A stretch of 64,000 nucleotides of DNA from Marivita sp051251565 (GTDB lineage Bacteria > Pseudomonadota > Alphaproteobacteria > Rhodobacterales > Rhodobacteraceae). Shown piece after piece: positions 1 through 9,773 of this stretch. Under the pieces are notes generated by a model. The model worked only from the letters and a program-made list of their open reading frames with translations, had not been told where the DNA came from and did no database searches. A program made the position numbers and the translations under genes. Location: the NCBI RefSeq assembly GCF_051251565.1, contig NZ_JBPOFB010000005.1, positions 186,001-250,000 of the forward strand, given 5' to 3'. Every line of letters starts with the position of its first letter. The stretch's first letter is position 1.

Positions 1-1
1 G

Positions 2-2503
2 GCCCAGATCATGATTGCGGAGGGCAAATCATTGGCCGAGGCCACGGGCAAAGCCAGCCAGTATGACATCCGCCTCAACGGTCACGCGCTCCAGACCCGC
101 GTCACGACCGAAGACCCGCAGAACAACTTTATCCCCGATTATGGTCGCATCACCGCCTATCGGTCGGCCACCGGCATGGGCATCCGTCTGGATGGCGGTA
201 CGGCCTATGCAGGCGGTGTGATCACCCGCTATTACGATTCGCTCCTCACCAAGGTCACGGCCTGGGCCCAGACGCCGGAAAAGGCGATTGCCCGGATGGA
301 CCGTGCGCTGCGTGAATTCCGGGTGCGCGGGGTGTCGACCAACATCGCGTTTGTGGAAAACCTGCTCAAGCACCCGACCTTCCTGAACAACCAGTACCAC
401 ACCAAGTTCATCGACGAGACGCCCGAGCTGTTCCAGTTCAAGAAACGCCGCGACCGGGCGACGAAGGTGCTGACCTATATCGCGGACATCACCGTGAACG
501 GCCACCCCGAGGTCCAGGGCCGCGCGACGCCGCATCCCGACCTGAAACCGGCCAAAGCGCCCAAAACGCGGGCAGACACACCGCCCGCCGGCACAAAGAC
601 CCTGCTGGACGAAAAAGGCCCGCAGGCGGTGGCCGATTGGATGGCGGCGCAAAAGCAGGTGCTGATCACCGACACCACCATGCGCGACGGGCACCAGTCG
701 TTGCTGGCGACGCGGATGCGGTCCATCGACATGATCAAGGTCGCCCCCGCCTATGCCGCGAACCTGCCGCAGCTGTTCAGCATGGAATGCTGGGGCGGTG
801 CGACGTTTGATGTGGCCTACCGGTTCTTGCAGGAATGTCCGTGGCAACGCCTGCGCGACCTGCGCAAAGCCATGCCGAACGTCATGACCCAGATGCTGTT
901 GCGCGGAGCGAACGGCGTGGGTTACACCAACTATCCCGACAACGTGGTGCAGTTCTTTGTGCGCCAAGCTGCTGATACGGGTGTGGATGTCTTCCGCGTG
1001 TTCGACAGCCTCAACTGGGTTGAAAACATGCGCGTGGCGATGGATGCAGTGCTTGAGACGAACCGCGTTCTGGAAGGCACGATCTGCTATACCGGCGATC
1101 TGAACGACCCGGATCGGTCGAAATACGATCTGAAATACTATGTCGCCATGGGCCAAGAGCTCAAAGCCGCCGGATCGCATATCCTTGGCCTCAAGGACAT
1201 GGCCGGGCTGATGAAACCCGCCGCCGCAAAAGCCTTGGTCAAGACGCTCAAGCAAGAGGTCGGCCTACCTGTTCACTTCCACACGCATGACACCTCTGGC
1301 GCGGCGATTGCGTCGATCATGGCCGCCGCAGAGGCGGGTGTGGACGCTGTTGATGCGGCGATGGATGCGCTGTCGGGCAACACCTCGCAGCCGACGCTGG
1401 GATCGGTGGTCGAGGCACTGCGCCACACCGACCGCAACACCGGGCTGGACATCAGCGCGATCCGCGAAATTTCCAACTACTGGGAAGCGGTGCGCGGGCA
1501 ATATGCGGCCTTTGAAACCGGCCAGCAGGCCCCCGCCTCCGAGGTCTACCTGCACGAAATGCCCGGCGGGCAGTTCACCAACCTCAAGGCGCAGGCGCGC
1601 AGCCTGGGGCTTGAGGAACGCTGGCACGAGGTCGCGCAGACCTATGCGGATGTGAACCAGATGTTTGGCGATATCGTCAAGGTGACGCCGTCCTCCAAGG
1701 TGGTGGGCGACATGGCGCTGATGATGGTCAGCCAGAACCTCACCCGGGCGGATGTGGAAGACCCGGAAAAAGACGTGTCCTTCCCCGACTCGGTGGTGGA
1801 TATGATGCGCGGGTCGTTGGGCCAACCGCCGGGCGGATGGCCTGCGGCGATCCAGACGAAGATCCTCAAGGGCGAAACCCCGTTCACCGACCGCCCCGGC
1901 GCCCATGCCGCCCCGGTAAACATCGAAGACACCCGCGCGCAGGTGATCAAAGAGCTTGAGGGCAAGGCGATTGATGACGAGGATCTGGGCGGATACCTGA
2001 TGTATCCCAAGGTTTTCCTTGATTACATGGGCCGCCACCGGATGTATGGCCCGGTGCGGGTGCTGCCGACGCGGACGTTCTTTTACGGGATGGAACAAGG
2101 CGAGGAAATCAGCGCCGAGATCGACCCCGGCAAGACGCTGGAGATCCGCCTGATCGCCGTCGGCGACACGCAGGATGATGGCGAGGTGCGGGTGTTCTTT
2201 GAACTGAACGGCCAGCCACGCACGATCCGCGTGCCCGACCGCAAGGCCAAAGCCACCACCGCCGCGCGCCCCAAGGCCGAAGTCGGCAACCCCAACCACA
2301 TCGGCGCGCCGATGCCGGGAGTCGTGGCATCCGTCGGGGTCAGCGTGGGACAGAGCATCAAGGAAGGCGATCTGCTGCTGACCATCGAAGCGATGAAGAT
2401 GGAAACCGGCCTGCACGCGGAACGGGATGCGGTTGTGAAGGCGGTGCATGTGCAAGCGGCAAGCCAGATCGACGCGAAGGATTTGTTGATCGAGTTGGAG
2501 TGA
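2..2503 (+). CDS. pyc: Pyruvate carboxylase, C-terminal part (gene starts before the window)
   Basis: Biotin enzyme that carboxylates pyruvate to oxaloacetate (anaplerosis, cytoplasm). The visible 833 codons begin inside the biotin-carboxylase C-terminal domain, so roughly the first 300 residues of a usual ~1,145-residue protein lie upstream. The carboxyltransferase barrel follows, with TDTTMRDGHQS (about 660-690) and the metal-binding HFHTHDTSGA (about 1270-1300), then the conserved PYC/oxaloacetate-decarboxylase domain, and finally a biotinyl domain whose EAMKMET motif puts the biotinylated lysine at 2396-2398. Carrying biotin carboxylase, carboxyltransferase and biotinyl domains in one chain is the single-chain pyruvate carboxylase architecture, which separates it from two-subunit forms. 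The frame is open from base 2, with no start inside the window. A GC-rich hairpin follows the stop at 2513-2542. Confidence 0.95.
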   Translation, partial: AQIMIAEGKSLAEATGKASQYDIRLNGHALQTRVTTEDPQNNFIPDYGRITAYRSATGMGIRLDGGTAYAGGVITRYYDSLLTKVTAWAQTPEKAIARMDRALREFRVRGVSTNIAFVENLLKHPTFLNNQYHTKFIDETPELFQFKKRRDRATKVLTYIADITVNGHPEVQGRATPHPDLKPAKAPKTRADTPPAGTKTLLDEKGPQAVADWMAAQKQVLITDTTMRDGHQSLLATRMRSIDMIKVAPAYAANLPQLFSMECWGGATFDVAYRFLQECPWQRLRDLRKAMPNVMTQMLLRGANGVGYTNYPDNVVQFFVRQAADTGVDVFRVFDSLNWVENMRVAMDAVLETNRVLEGTICYTGDLNDPDRSKYDLKYYVAMGQELKAAGSHILGLKDMAGLMKPAAAKALVKTLKQEVGLPVHFHTHDTSGAAIASIMAAAEAGVDAVDAAMDALSGNTSQPTLGSVVEALRHTDRNTGLDISAIREISNYWEAVRGQYAAFETGQQAPASEVYLHEMPGGQFTNLKAQARSLGLEERWHEVAQTYADVNQMFGDIVKVTPSSKVVGDMALMMVSQNLTRADVEDPEKDVSFPDSVVDMMRGSLGQPPGGWPAAIQTKILKGETPFTDRPGAHAAPVNIEDTRAQVIKELEGKAIDDEDLGGYLMYPKVFLDYMGRHRMYGPVRVLPTRTFFYGMEQGEEISAEIDPGKTLEIRLIAVGDTQDDGEVRVFFELNGQPRTIRVPDRKAKATTAARPKAEVGNPNHIGAPMPGVVASVGVSVGQSIKEGDLLLTIEAMKMETGLHAERDAVVKAVHVQAASQIDAKDLLIELE

Positions 2504-2512
2504 GGTTGGGGG

Positions 2513-2542
2513 TGTGGGGTGGGCCTTTGGGCCTGCCCCACA
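2513..2542 (+). terminator. GC-rich hairpin after pyruvate carboxylase
   Basis: TGTGGGG at 2513-2519 pairs with CCCCACA at 2536-2542, and the inner GGCC/GGCC part extends the stem to 13 pairs including two wobbles. There is no T-run after it, so it is a hairpin that may protect the 3' end or assist termination rather than a classical intrinsic terminator. Confidence 0.45.
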
Positions 2543-2846
2543 TCCGTTCAAAAGTCTATCTTGTCAGCGATTCACTGCGCAGCACGAACATAGGATGCAA
2601 GCTGAACTTTCATGGATTCAGATACATTTGGTCCTGTCTTAGTCACGTTGGTTAGAACATTTTGTAAGGTTACGCTCAACGAGTATTGATTCGAAACTTT
2701 CTCGCAAGCCCCTGTTTTGACTTCATTTTTTTCGGCCACATCGACCTCCCTGGCACTTGTAGCATGTGTTTAGCCTGATCCACTTGACTCGCGCAATCAA
2801 GAGATTTCTCTTTAGGCAATCAATGATTTATCCACAGGTTATACAC
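2543..2846. other. AT-richer non-coding stretch before the dCTP deaminase gene
   Basis: About 300 bases with no convincing gene. Base composition shifts from GC-rich to AT-rich at roughly 2545, marking the left edge of a foreign-looking segment that carries the next gene. I see no direct repeat of the neighbouring tRNA-Gly 3' end and no recombinase. The promoter of the deaminase should lie here, but no clear -35/-10 pair stands out. Confidence 0.6.
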
Positions 2847-4367
2847 ATGTCACACTTGCACCTTTCTGAAACTCCAGAACTCGTTTTCGGTTTAGTTGGG
2901 CCACTTGGTGTAGACATGACCGCTGTGCAACGAGCGCTTGAAGGTGCATTAAGGCGTGTCAAATACGCCCCTCATACAATCCATCTTACAAAAGAACTTC
3001 CAAGTATTTTCCCTCACCTCCAAACAGAAGCAGCAAAAACATATCGTGAAAAAATTGCACTTGTAAACAAACTGCGAACCGACACTAGACGCGCTGACAT
3101 ACTCGCTTTGCTATCTGTCCTAAAAATTTGTGCGATAAGATCATCACTCAACAAGGGTAATCCCGACGTAACAGAAGAAGAAGCCCCAAGCTCACCTGTT
3201 CCGAGCAATGCCTACATTATTAGGCAGCTAAAAAGGGAAGAGGAAATAGCACTTCTCAAAAGAATTTACGGCCGAATGTTCATTCAAGTATCAATTACAA
3301 CGAGTGACGCGTCTCAACAAATGCGTGTAAGCCAGATAGTTGCAACGGAAAACCCAAGCTTGATGCTAGATCAGCAGAAGGATATAGCTGCAAAGCTAAT
3401 TCAAACCGATCAAAATGAAGATAATGACAAATTTGGTCAAAGGCTATCTGACACATTTCATTCTGGTGATGTGTTCGTCAATGGAGATTCAGAATCAACT
3501 TTATCTGCTGATATTAATAGATTCATTGATGGATTGTTTGGATCAAACTTCATCAGCCCAACCATTGATGAGTTCGGTAGCTATATGGCGAAAGCAGCTG
3601 CACTGCGATCAATAGACATGAGCAGACAAGTCGGAGCTGCCATCTTATCAGAATCAGGGGATATAATCTCTGTTGGTTGCAACGAGGTGCCAAAGGCGGG
3701 AGGTGGAAATTATTGGTGTTCTGACGCCAACCCGCAAAGGGATATGGATCGAAAAATTGAAGCCAACAAATTGGCAACTAGCCAGATTATCCGGAATTTC
3801 ATAGACACTATCCATCAACATGGAAGTCTTAACAAAAACCCAGACGAGTTGATAGCTGATCCAACCTTCCAAAACCTTGTCAAGAATTCCTTAGTATCAG
3901 ATATTACGGAATTTGGCAGAATGACCCACGCTGAAATGGCTGCACTGACTGATGCTGCGCGTTTGGGACGGGCAATCTCTGGTGCTACAATTTTTGTCAC
4001 TACGTTTCCCTGTCATAATTGCGCAAAGCACCTCGTAGCAGCTGGAATAAAAAGAATAGTATATATTGAACCTTACCCCAAAAGTCGTGCATTGAATCTT
4101 CATGACGACGCTATTACAACAGATCAAAAGAGAAAAGATTTTGTAGTCTTGAGCCACTTCCATGGAATATCCCCTCGTCGATATCGAGACATATTTGAGA
4201 AGGGAAAACGAAAAAATAATGATAATACTGCTAAACCTTGGTACGAGGATCATCCAGCGCCATTAGTTGGTGATCGTTACTCATCGCACGTACTCTTCGA
4301 GCCCTTAATTATCAAAGAACTTGGCGGCATCATCGAAAGTCTCGAAAATACGCCTCCCAGCGCTTAG
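2847..4367 (+). CDS. Anti-phage dCTP deaminase-type protein (P-loop-like plus deoxycytidylate deaminase domains)
   Basis: The 506-residue protein has an N-terminal nucleotide-binding-like segment with GLVGPLGVD near residues 15-23 (a degenerate P-loop lacking the GKS/T lysine) and a C-terminal zinc cytidine/deoxycytidylate deaminase domain: HAE at residues 361-363 (zinc ligand and catalytic Glu) and PCHNC with Cys389 and Cys392. This order matches the family known as anti-phage dCTP deaminases, which deplete dCTP on infection. The segment is clearly more AT-rich and uses different codons from both neighbours, indicating horizontal acquisition. It stands alone between pyc and tRNA-Gly. Start is uncertain: ATG 2847 gives MSHLHLSETPEL, with ATG 2823 and GTG 2766 in frame upstream; no strong ribosome-binding site separates them. 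A housekeeping dCMP deaminase would be only about 150-170 residues. Confidence 0.85.
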   Translation: MSHLHLSETPELVFGLVGPLGVDMTAVQRALEGALRRVKYAPHTIHLTKELPSIFPHLQTEAAKTYREKIALVNKLRTDTRRADILALLSVLKICAIRSSLNKGNPDVTEEEAPSSPVPSNAYIIRQLKREEEIALLKRIYGRMFIQVSITTSDASQQMRVSQIVATENPSLMLDQQKDIAAKLIQTDQNEDNDKFGQRLSDTFHSGDVFVNGDSESTLSADINRFIDGLFGSNFISPTIDEFGSYMAKAAALRSIDMSRQVGAAILSESGDIISVGCNEVPKAGGGNYWCSDANPQRDMDRKIEANKLATSQIIRNFIDTIHQHGSLNKNPDELIADPTFQNLVKNSLVSDITEFGRMTHAEMAALTDAARLGRAISGATIFVTTFPCHNCAKHLVAAGIKRIVYIEPYPKSRALNLHDDAITTDQKRKDFVVLSHFHGISPRRYRDIFEKGKRKNNDNTAKPWYEDHPAPLVGDRYSSHVLFEPLIIKELGGIIESLENTPPSA

Positions 4368-4541
4368 ATTTCAAGCAGGTAACAAATTTCCTCTTCGCTA
4401 AGCTTTGCTTGATACAACTATTTTGCAGTATTTTGGAGGCTGTCATTACTTGAACACTAAATGTGCGCAGTGTTCCCCCCCCAAATTTTCCTCTTGCACC
4501 CTGCCCCGACACACACTAAATCCGCCTCACCAGATTGGCAT

Positions 4542-4616
4542 GCGGGCGTAGCTCAGGGGTAGAGCATAACCTTGCCAAGGTTAGGGTCGGGCGTTCGAAT
4601 CGCCTCGCCCGCTCCA
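4542..4616 (+). tRNA. tRNA-Gly (anticodon GCC)
   Basis: Cloverleaf of 75 nt with encoded CCA. The acceptor GCGGGCG pairs with CGCCCGC, the anticodon arm is TAACC-TTGCCAA-GGTTA with anticodon GCC, and the T-loop is TTCGAAT. It separates the AT-rich dCTP deaminase segment from the his genes. Confidence 0.97.
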
Positions 4617-4711
4617 TCGGTCTTCTTTCCCGCCAGTGACAGCAACGCCCCCACTTGGCGGGGCGCATCCGCGCGCCTATAAGGCCGCGACGCAACTCAG
4701 GGAGAGGCGAT

Positions 4712-5299
4712 ATGCGCAGTGCCACAGTGACCCGCACCACAGCCGAGACCAAGATCACCGTTGAGGTGGGTCTGGACGGCACCGGGCAGTATGACAACCA
4801 GACCGGGGTTGGCTTTTTCGACCACATGCTGGACCAGCTTGCGCGTCATTCGCTGATGGATATGCGGGTGCGCTGCGAGGGGGATCTGCACATCGACGAT
4901 CACCACTCGGTCGAGGATGTGGGCATCGCCTTGGGTCAGGCCCTGACACAGGCGATGGGCGACAAGCGCGGGATCGTGCGCTATGGCGCGTGCCTGTTGC
5001 CGATGGACGATGCGCTGGTGCGCGCGGCGCTGGACCTGTCGGCGCGGCCCTTCCTTGTGTGGAACGTCGATCTGCCCACCGCCAAGATCGGCACGTTCGA
5101 CACCGAATTGGTGCGCGAGTTCTTTCAGGCGTTCGCCACGCATGGCGGCATCACCCTGCATGTCGACATGTTGCACGGGATCAACAGCCACCACATCGCC
5201 GAAGCCGCGTTCAAGGCCGTCGCCCGTGCGTTGCGCGACGCGTTGGAGGTCGATCCCCGCAAGGCAGATGCGATCCCGTCCACGAAGGGCGCGTTGTAA
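4712..5299 (+). CDS. hisB: Imidazoleglycerol-phosphate dehydratase
   Basis: Catalyses the dehydration of imidazole-glycerol phosphate to imidazole-acetol phosphate, the sixth step of histidine synthesis. At 195 residues it is the monofunctional form, without the phosphatase domain found in enterobacterial HisB. Visible metal-binding motifs are FFDHMLDQLARH, DDHHSVED and the C-terminal GINSHHIAEAAFKA, the two histidine-rich repeats of the family. The chosen ATG is preceded by AGGGAGAGG about 6 bases upstream; the longer in-frame start at 4655 would add an unconserved arginine-rich leader. hisH begins on the very next base after the stop, so translation is probably coupled. Confidence 0.96.
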   Translation: MRSATVTRTTAETKITVEVGLDGTGQYDNQTGVGFFDHMLDQLARHSLMDMRVRCEGDLHIDDHHSVEDVGIALGQALTQAMGDKRGIVRYGACLLPMDDALVRAALDLSARPFLVWNVDLPTAKIGTFDTELVREFFQAFATHGGITLHVDMLHGINSHHIAEAAFKAVARALRDALEVDPRKADAIPSTKGAL

Positions 5300-5935
5300 G
5301 TGCTGACAGCGATCATTGATTACGAAAGCGGCAATTTGCATTCTGCCGAAAAAGCGTTTCAGCGCATGGCGTCTGAGGTTGGCGCAGGCACAGTTGTCGT
5401 CACCTCCGACCCCGATGTCATTGCCGGGGCCGATCGGTTGGTCCTGCCCGGCGACGGCGCGTTCCCGGCCTGTGCCGCGGCCCTGCGCGCCTCGGGTGCC
5501 TTTGCCGCGATGATCGAAGCGGTCGAGGTCAAAGCCCGGCCGTTTCTGGGCATCTGCGTCGGCATGCAGCTCATGGCGCGGGCGGGGCTGGAATACACCC
5601 CCACGGACGGCCTTGGCTGGATCGACGGTGTGGTGGACCGCATCGTGCCTGCGGACCCCAAGATGAAAGTGCCGCATATGGGCTGGAACGATCTGGTGAT
5701 CGACACGCCCCACCCGGTGCTTGACGGCGTCGCAACCGGCGAACACGCCTATTTCGTGCATTCCTACCAGATGCGCGTCGATGCCCCTGCGCAACGCGTG
5801 TCACATGTGGACTACGGCGGTGATGTCACGGCCATTGTCGCCCGGGACACGATGGTCGGCTTTCAGTTCCACCCCGAAAAAAGCGCAGGTACAGGGCTGC
5901 GGATGATCGCCAACTTTCTGCGTTGGGCCCCTTAA
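5300..5935 (+). CDS. hisH: Imidazole glycerol phosphate synthase, glutamine amidotransferase subunit
   Basis: Supplies ammonia from glutamine to HisF for the closure of the imidazole ring. The class I amidotransferase triad is visible: the nucleophile Cys in GICVGMQLM (near 5550) and the His-Glu pair in FQFHPEKS near the C-terminus. The start is GTG at 5300, directly abutting the hisB stop. Its partner hisF lies 2.8 kb further on, beyond hisA and three opposite-strand genes. A dispersed repeat with a GC hairpin begins 13 bases after the stop. Confidence 0.95.
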   Translation: MLTAIIDYESGNLHSAEKAFQRMASEVGAGTVVVTSDPDVIAGADRLVLPGDGAFPACAAALRASGAFAAMIEAVEVKARPFLGICVGMQLMARAGLEYTPTDGLGWIDGVVDRIVPADPKMKVPHMGWNDLVIDTPHPVLDGVATGEHAYFVHSYQMRVDAPAQRVSHVDYGGDVTAIVARDTMVGFQFHPEKSAGTGLRMIANFLRWAP

Positions 5936-5948
5936 AATCTGCCACATC

Positions 5949-6021
5949 TTCTCCGGTTCTCAAATATCCGTGGGACTGGGGGAAGTGCCCCCCAGCCTGT
6001 CGCGGAGAGGCACTCCCCGCG
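5949..6021 (+). repeat. Modular intergenic repeat, copy A
   Basis: Begins with TTCTCAAATATCCG, followed by the hairpin CTGGGGG-aagtg-CCCCCCAG (5976-5995) and a second imperfect hairpin at 6001-6021. The lead box and GC hairpin match copies B to E; this is the most diverged copy. Confidence 0.6.
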
Positions 6022-6028
6022 AAATCGC

Positions 6029-6415
6029 TCAGTTGACGCGCGTCCAGGTCTGGCCGCGACAGATACCCAGAACACAGCCTTCGACCTTGAGCGCATCGCC
6101 GTCCAACGTCATCTTGGAATTGTAGGTCTTGTCCCGGTCCGGAGCCCAGATCTTGCCGCCGCCATAAGCGCCACCGCCCTGCGGAGTCATTCCCCAGATC
6201 ATCTGACGCCCGATATTGGGGGATGCGATCTTTTGGCCGCTGGCATCATAGCCCTGCCCCAGAACGCCGCAAATCTCGGACCCGCACGTGCTGATCGTGA
6301 CCAGTCCAAAGGCCCCGTCATCGCCGGGCTGTGTGCGCCATTTGCCTTCCACCGGATCGGCAAAAGCGGCGCTGGCGGCCAGCACGAGACCCGCAACAAG
6401 TGTCATAAGCTTCAT
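6029..6415 (-). CDS. DUF2147 family exported protein
   Basis: A 128-residue protein with a cleavable signal peptide (MKLMTLVAGLVLAASAAFA, then DPVEGKW). DUF2147 proteins are small secreted beta-rich proteins of unknown function; here the recognisable parts are the N-terminal VEGKWRT, the GLVTISTCGSEICG pair of cysteines, and the C-terminal GCVLGICRGQTW, giving four cysteines that could form two disulfides in the periplasm. The start is set by the signal peptide and an upstream GGGAGGAG. It is convergent with hisH and divergent from hisA, so it interrupts the his gene series without breaking any his gene. Confidence 0.85.
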   Translation of the reverse strand: MKLMTLVAGLVLAASAAFADPVEGKWRTQPGDDGAFGLVTISTCGSEICGVLGQGYDASGQKIASPNIGRQMIWGMTPQGGGAYGGGKIWAPDRDKTYNSKMTLDGDALKVEGCVLGICRGQTWTRVN

Positions 6416-6551
6416 CTCTGTCTCCTCCCTCAGAGTGGTACAAAAACTCTGACCCGAGGAGCTGAATCCGATCAAGATTGACGCTGGGTCGCGTTGCATG
6501 TGTCGTTCCGTCATGTCAAAGCGCGCAGGCACATAGACCGGAGACCGCGCC

Positions 6552-7271
6552 ATGATCCTCTACCCCGCCATCGACCTCAAAGACGGACAGGCCGTGCGCC
6601 TTTTGCGGGGCGACATGGAGAAATCCACCGTGTTCAATGATGATCCCGCGTCACAAGCGATGGAGTTCGTTGCGGCAGGCTGTGACTGGCTGCATCTGGT
6701 GGACCTGAATGGCGCGTTTGCAGGAGAGCCGGTGAACGCCGCGGCGGTCGAAGCGATCCTTGAGCGTTGCAAAGTACCTGCACAGCTGGGCGGCGGCATC
6801 CGCGACATGGCGACGATCGAACGCTGGCTCGACAAGGGGCTGCAACGGGTGATCCTTGGGACGGTGGCCGTGGAAAACCCGGGCCTGGTGCACGAGGCGG
6901 CCAGGGCGTTTCCCGGCCATGTCGCCGTGGGCATCGACGCGCGCAATGGGCGTGTTGCGACAAAGGGCTGGGCCGAGGAAACGGATGTCATGGTCACCGA
7001 TCTGGCCCGGTCGTTCGAGGACGCGGGCGTGGCAGCCATCATTTATACTGACATCAACCGCGACGGTGCGATGCAGGGGCCGAACATTGAGGCCACGGCA
7101 GACCTGGCGCGGGCCGTGTCGATCCCGGTGATCGCCTCGGGTGGGGTCTCGTCGCTGGCCGACCTGATTGCGCTGCGCGACTGCGGTGCAAACCTGAACG
7201 GCGCAATCTCAGGTCGTGCACTTTATGACGGCGCGCTTGACCTGAAAGAGGCGCTGGCGGCGCTGCGCTAA
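6552..7271 (+). CDS. hisA: Phosphoribosylformimino-AICAR ribotide isomerase
   Basis: Isomerises ProFAR to PRFAR, the fourth step of histidine synthesis. The 239-residue (beta/alpha)8 barrel begins MILYPAIDLKDGQAVRL, with the first phosphate-binding half LGGGIRD near one third of the chain and the second IASGGVSSL near the C-terminus; the catalytic Asp residues lie in AIDLKDG and IYTDINRDG. Paralogous to the HisF encoded at 8707. It is transcribed alone, divergent from the DUF2147 gene and convergent with the DUF302 gene. Confidence 0.95.
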   Translation: MILYPAIDLKDGQAVRLLRGDMEKSTVFNDDPASQAMEFVAAGCDWLHLVDLNGAFAGEPVNAAAVEAILERCKVPAQLGGGIRDMATIERWLDKGLQRVILGTVAVENPGLVHEAARAFPGHVAVGIDARNGRVATKGWAEETDVMVTDLARSFEDAGVAAIIYTDINRDGAMQGPNIEATADLARAVSIPVIASGGVSSLADLIALRDCGANLNGAISGRALYDGALDLKEALAALR

Positions 7272-7308
7272 GCCCAGCACCTCCAAAAACATCCCAAGCA
7301 GATGTGGC

Positions 7309-7776
7309 CTATTGTCCGGCCATATCTGTGAACCTTGCCAATGCGCCCGTCATGACGCCCAGATAGGCTGCATCTTCGGACACTCCGCCCAGCTTGCCCA
7401 ACATCGCGGCAGGGTCTTCATAGACGATCTTGGTGCCGCCCATGCCATCTTCGTAGACCAGCACCTTGAGGGGCAGGAACAAACCGGACACCGGGTCATC
7501 CTTGATCGCCGGTGTTCCCACTTTGGGATTGCCGAAAATCAAAAGCTGCGACGCGCCAATATCCTCTTCGATGGACATCGCCCCTGCCCCGTGGTCGACA
7601 CGGGCAAAGATGGTCAGGCCTGCTCCCTCCATCGCAGAAACCATGGCATCCACGGTCTCGGTCACGCCCTGAGCGCTGGTCTTTGAAATCAATCCGTTGT
7701 CGCCCGCCGACGCCGTTGTCGCCGCCATGGCAAGACTGGCAGCAAAGAGTCCGGCTGCAAAGAGACTGCGTTTCAT
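7309..7776 (-). CDS. DUF302 domain exported protein
   Basis: A 155-residue protein with a signal peptide (first about 24 residues, ending ATTASAG) and one DUF302 domain: the hallmark is the sequence TIFARVDHGAGA followed by LLIFGNPKVGTPA and LPLKVLVYED. DUF302 proteins are small homodimeric domains of uncertain function, often near redox or metal-related genes. It sits between hisA and a short-chain dehydrogenase, both adjacent genes being separated by less than 100 bases. No cofactor-binding residue can be assigned from sequence. Confidence 0.85.
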   Translation of the reverse strand: MKRSLFAAGLFAASLAMAATTASAGDNGLISKTSAQGVTETVDAMVSAMEGAGLTIFARVDHGAGAMSIEEDIGASQLLIFGNPKVGTPAIKDDPVSGLFLPLKVLVYEDGMGGTKIVYEDPAAMLGKLGGVSEDAAYLGVMTGALARFTDMAGQ

Positions 7777-7861
7777 AAAATGTCCTTTCGAGTGTTTTGC
7801 AAAACCTCGGTCAGGACAGCCTCACTTGATATGCACGATGCCGTGAGAGGCGAAAAGCGGC

Positions 7862-8620
7862 TCAGATCGACCCGGCTTCGACCATGTAATTGTTGGCTGT
7901 GCACATGGCGGCATCGTCCGATGCCAAAAACAGCACCATGCGCGCCAGATAGACCGGATCAATCAGGTCCGGCAGGCATTGCCGGTCCCGGTGCTTTTCC
8001 AAAGCCTCGGGCGTGGCCCACAGCTCTTTCTGGCGCTCGGTCATGACCCAGCCCGGCACCACGGTGTTCACCCGGATGCGGTGCCCGCCCAGATCGCGCG
8101 CCATGGTGCGCGTCAACCCATGCACCGCCGCTTTCGCCGTTGTATAGGCGGGCATGGTGCCGACTGCTTCCCACCAGCTGTTCGACCCCATGTTGATGAT
8201 CGACCCACCGCCCGCCGCGATCATGTCGGGGGCAACGGCCTGAATGGCAAAGAACATGTGTCGCAGGTTGGTGGCCTGCCGTTCGTCCCAGTAGTCGGGC
8301 GTAACCTCGCGCCAATCGTGCCGATCATCCCGCGCTGCGTTATTGACCAAGACATGCGCCGGGCCGATTTGTGCTTTCAACTTGGCAAAAGCCGATTGCA
8401 ACGCCGGGATGTCCCGCAGATCGGCCTGTTCCCAGACGATCGTCCCTGCTGTCGCGTCGGTCAGCGCCTGCGCGCCCACAGCGTCCAGATCGACAAAGCC
8501 AACCTTCGCCCCTTGCGCCGCAAAGGCTTTGACAATCTCGGCCCCGATCCCGGAGGCACCGCCGGTCATCAAGACGGTTTTGCCAGACAGGCTTGGGTAG
8601 CGGGCGAATGTACCGGACAT
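7862..8620 (-). CDS. SDR family oxidoreductase
   Basis: A 252-residue classical short-chain dehydrogenase. The Rossmann motif TGGASGIG is near residues 19-26, with the acidic DLD after beta-2 suggesting NAD rather than NADP, NNAA follows, and the active site is Ser in MGSNSW with YTTAK. The C-terminal segment lacks any substrate-specific signature that I recognise. It lies on the minus strand between the DUF302 gene and the divergent hisF, sharing the 86-base upstream region with hisF. Substrate unknown. Confidence 0.85.
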   Translation of the reverse strand: MSGTFARYPSLSGKTVLMTGGASGIGAEIVKAFAAQGAKVGFVDLDAVGAQALTDATAGTIVWEQADLRDIPALQSAFAKLKAQIGPAHVLVNNAARDDRHDWREVTPDYWDERQATNLRHMFFAIQAVAPDMIAAGGGSIINMGSNSWWEAVGTMPAYTTAKAAVHGLTRTMARDLGGHRIRVNTVVPGWVMTERQKELWATPEALEKHRDRQCLPDLIDPVYLARMVLFLASDDAAMCTANNYMVEAGSI

Positions 8621-8706
8621 GAACAGCTCCTTTTAAGTGGTCCGTCCCGGATAATGCGCATCACACAGGCTTCACAAGCGACGATCTTCGGGGTACGCCG
8701 CAAGCC

Positions 8707-9464
<758 letters not shown>

Positions 9465-9468
<4 letters not shown>

Positions 9469-9770
9469 CCCTTGAAGAGCTGGACCAAATCATTGCCGCC
9501 CGCGCCAAAGCCGCACCAGAAGAAAGCTGGACCGCCAAGCTGCTGGCCAAGGGCCCGGAAAAATGCGCCGAGAAATTTGGCGAAGAAGCCGTTGAGGCCA
9601 TCATCGAAGCTGTCAAAGGAGACCATGCCGGTCTCACCTCTGAAGCCGCTGACGTGCTGTTTCACCTCTTGGTGATGCTGAAATCGCGCGATGTCGCACT
9701 GTCCGACGTGATGGCAGAACTTGACCGCCGTCAGAGACAATCCGGGTTGCAGGAGAAAGCAAACCGCTAA
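9465..9770 (+). CDS. hisE: Phosphoribosyl-ATP diphosphatase
   Basis: Hydrolyses phosphoribosyl-ATP to phosphoribosyl-AMP and pyrophosphate, the second step of histidine synthesis. The 101-residue all-alpha MazG-like fold shows the conserved KKxGEEAVE-type block as AEKFGEEAVEAIIEA and the downstream SEAADVLFHLLVML. It is a separate polypeptide rather than a HisIE fusion; hisI is not in this window. Overlaps the hisF stop by four bases and is followed 4 bases after its stop by repeat copy B. Confidence 0.95.
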
Positions 9771-9773
9771 GGG

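Noticed and set aside
29..2551. Long antisense frames of 408 and 428 codons opposite pyruvate carboxylase
   Set aside because: They are rich in His, Arg and Gly with no domain, and lie opposite a strong CDS; they are GC-bias shadows.
2543..4616. Integrated element with attachment sites at tRNA-Gly
   Set aside because: No integrase and no duplicate of the tRNA 3' end found on the left side; composition shift alone is not enough.
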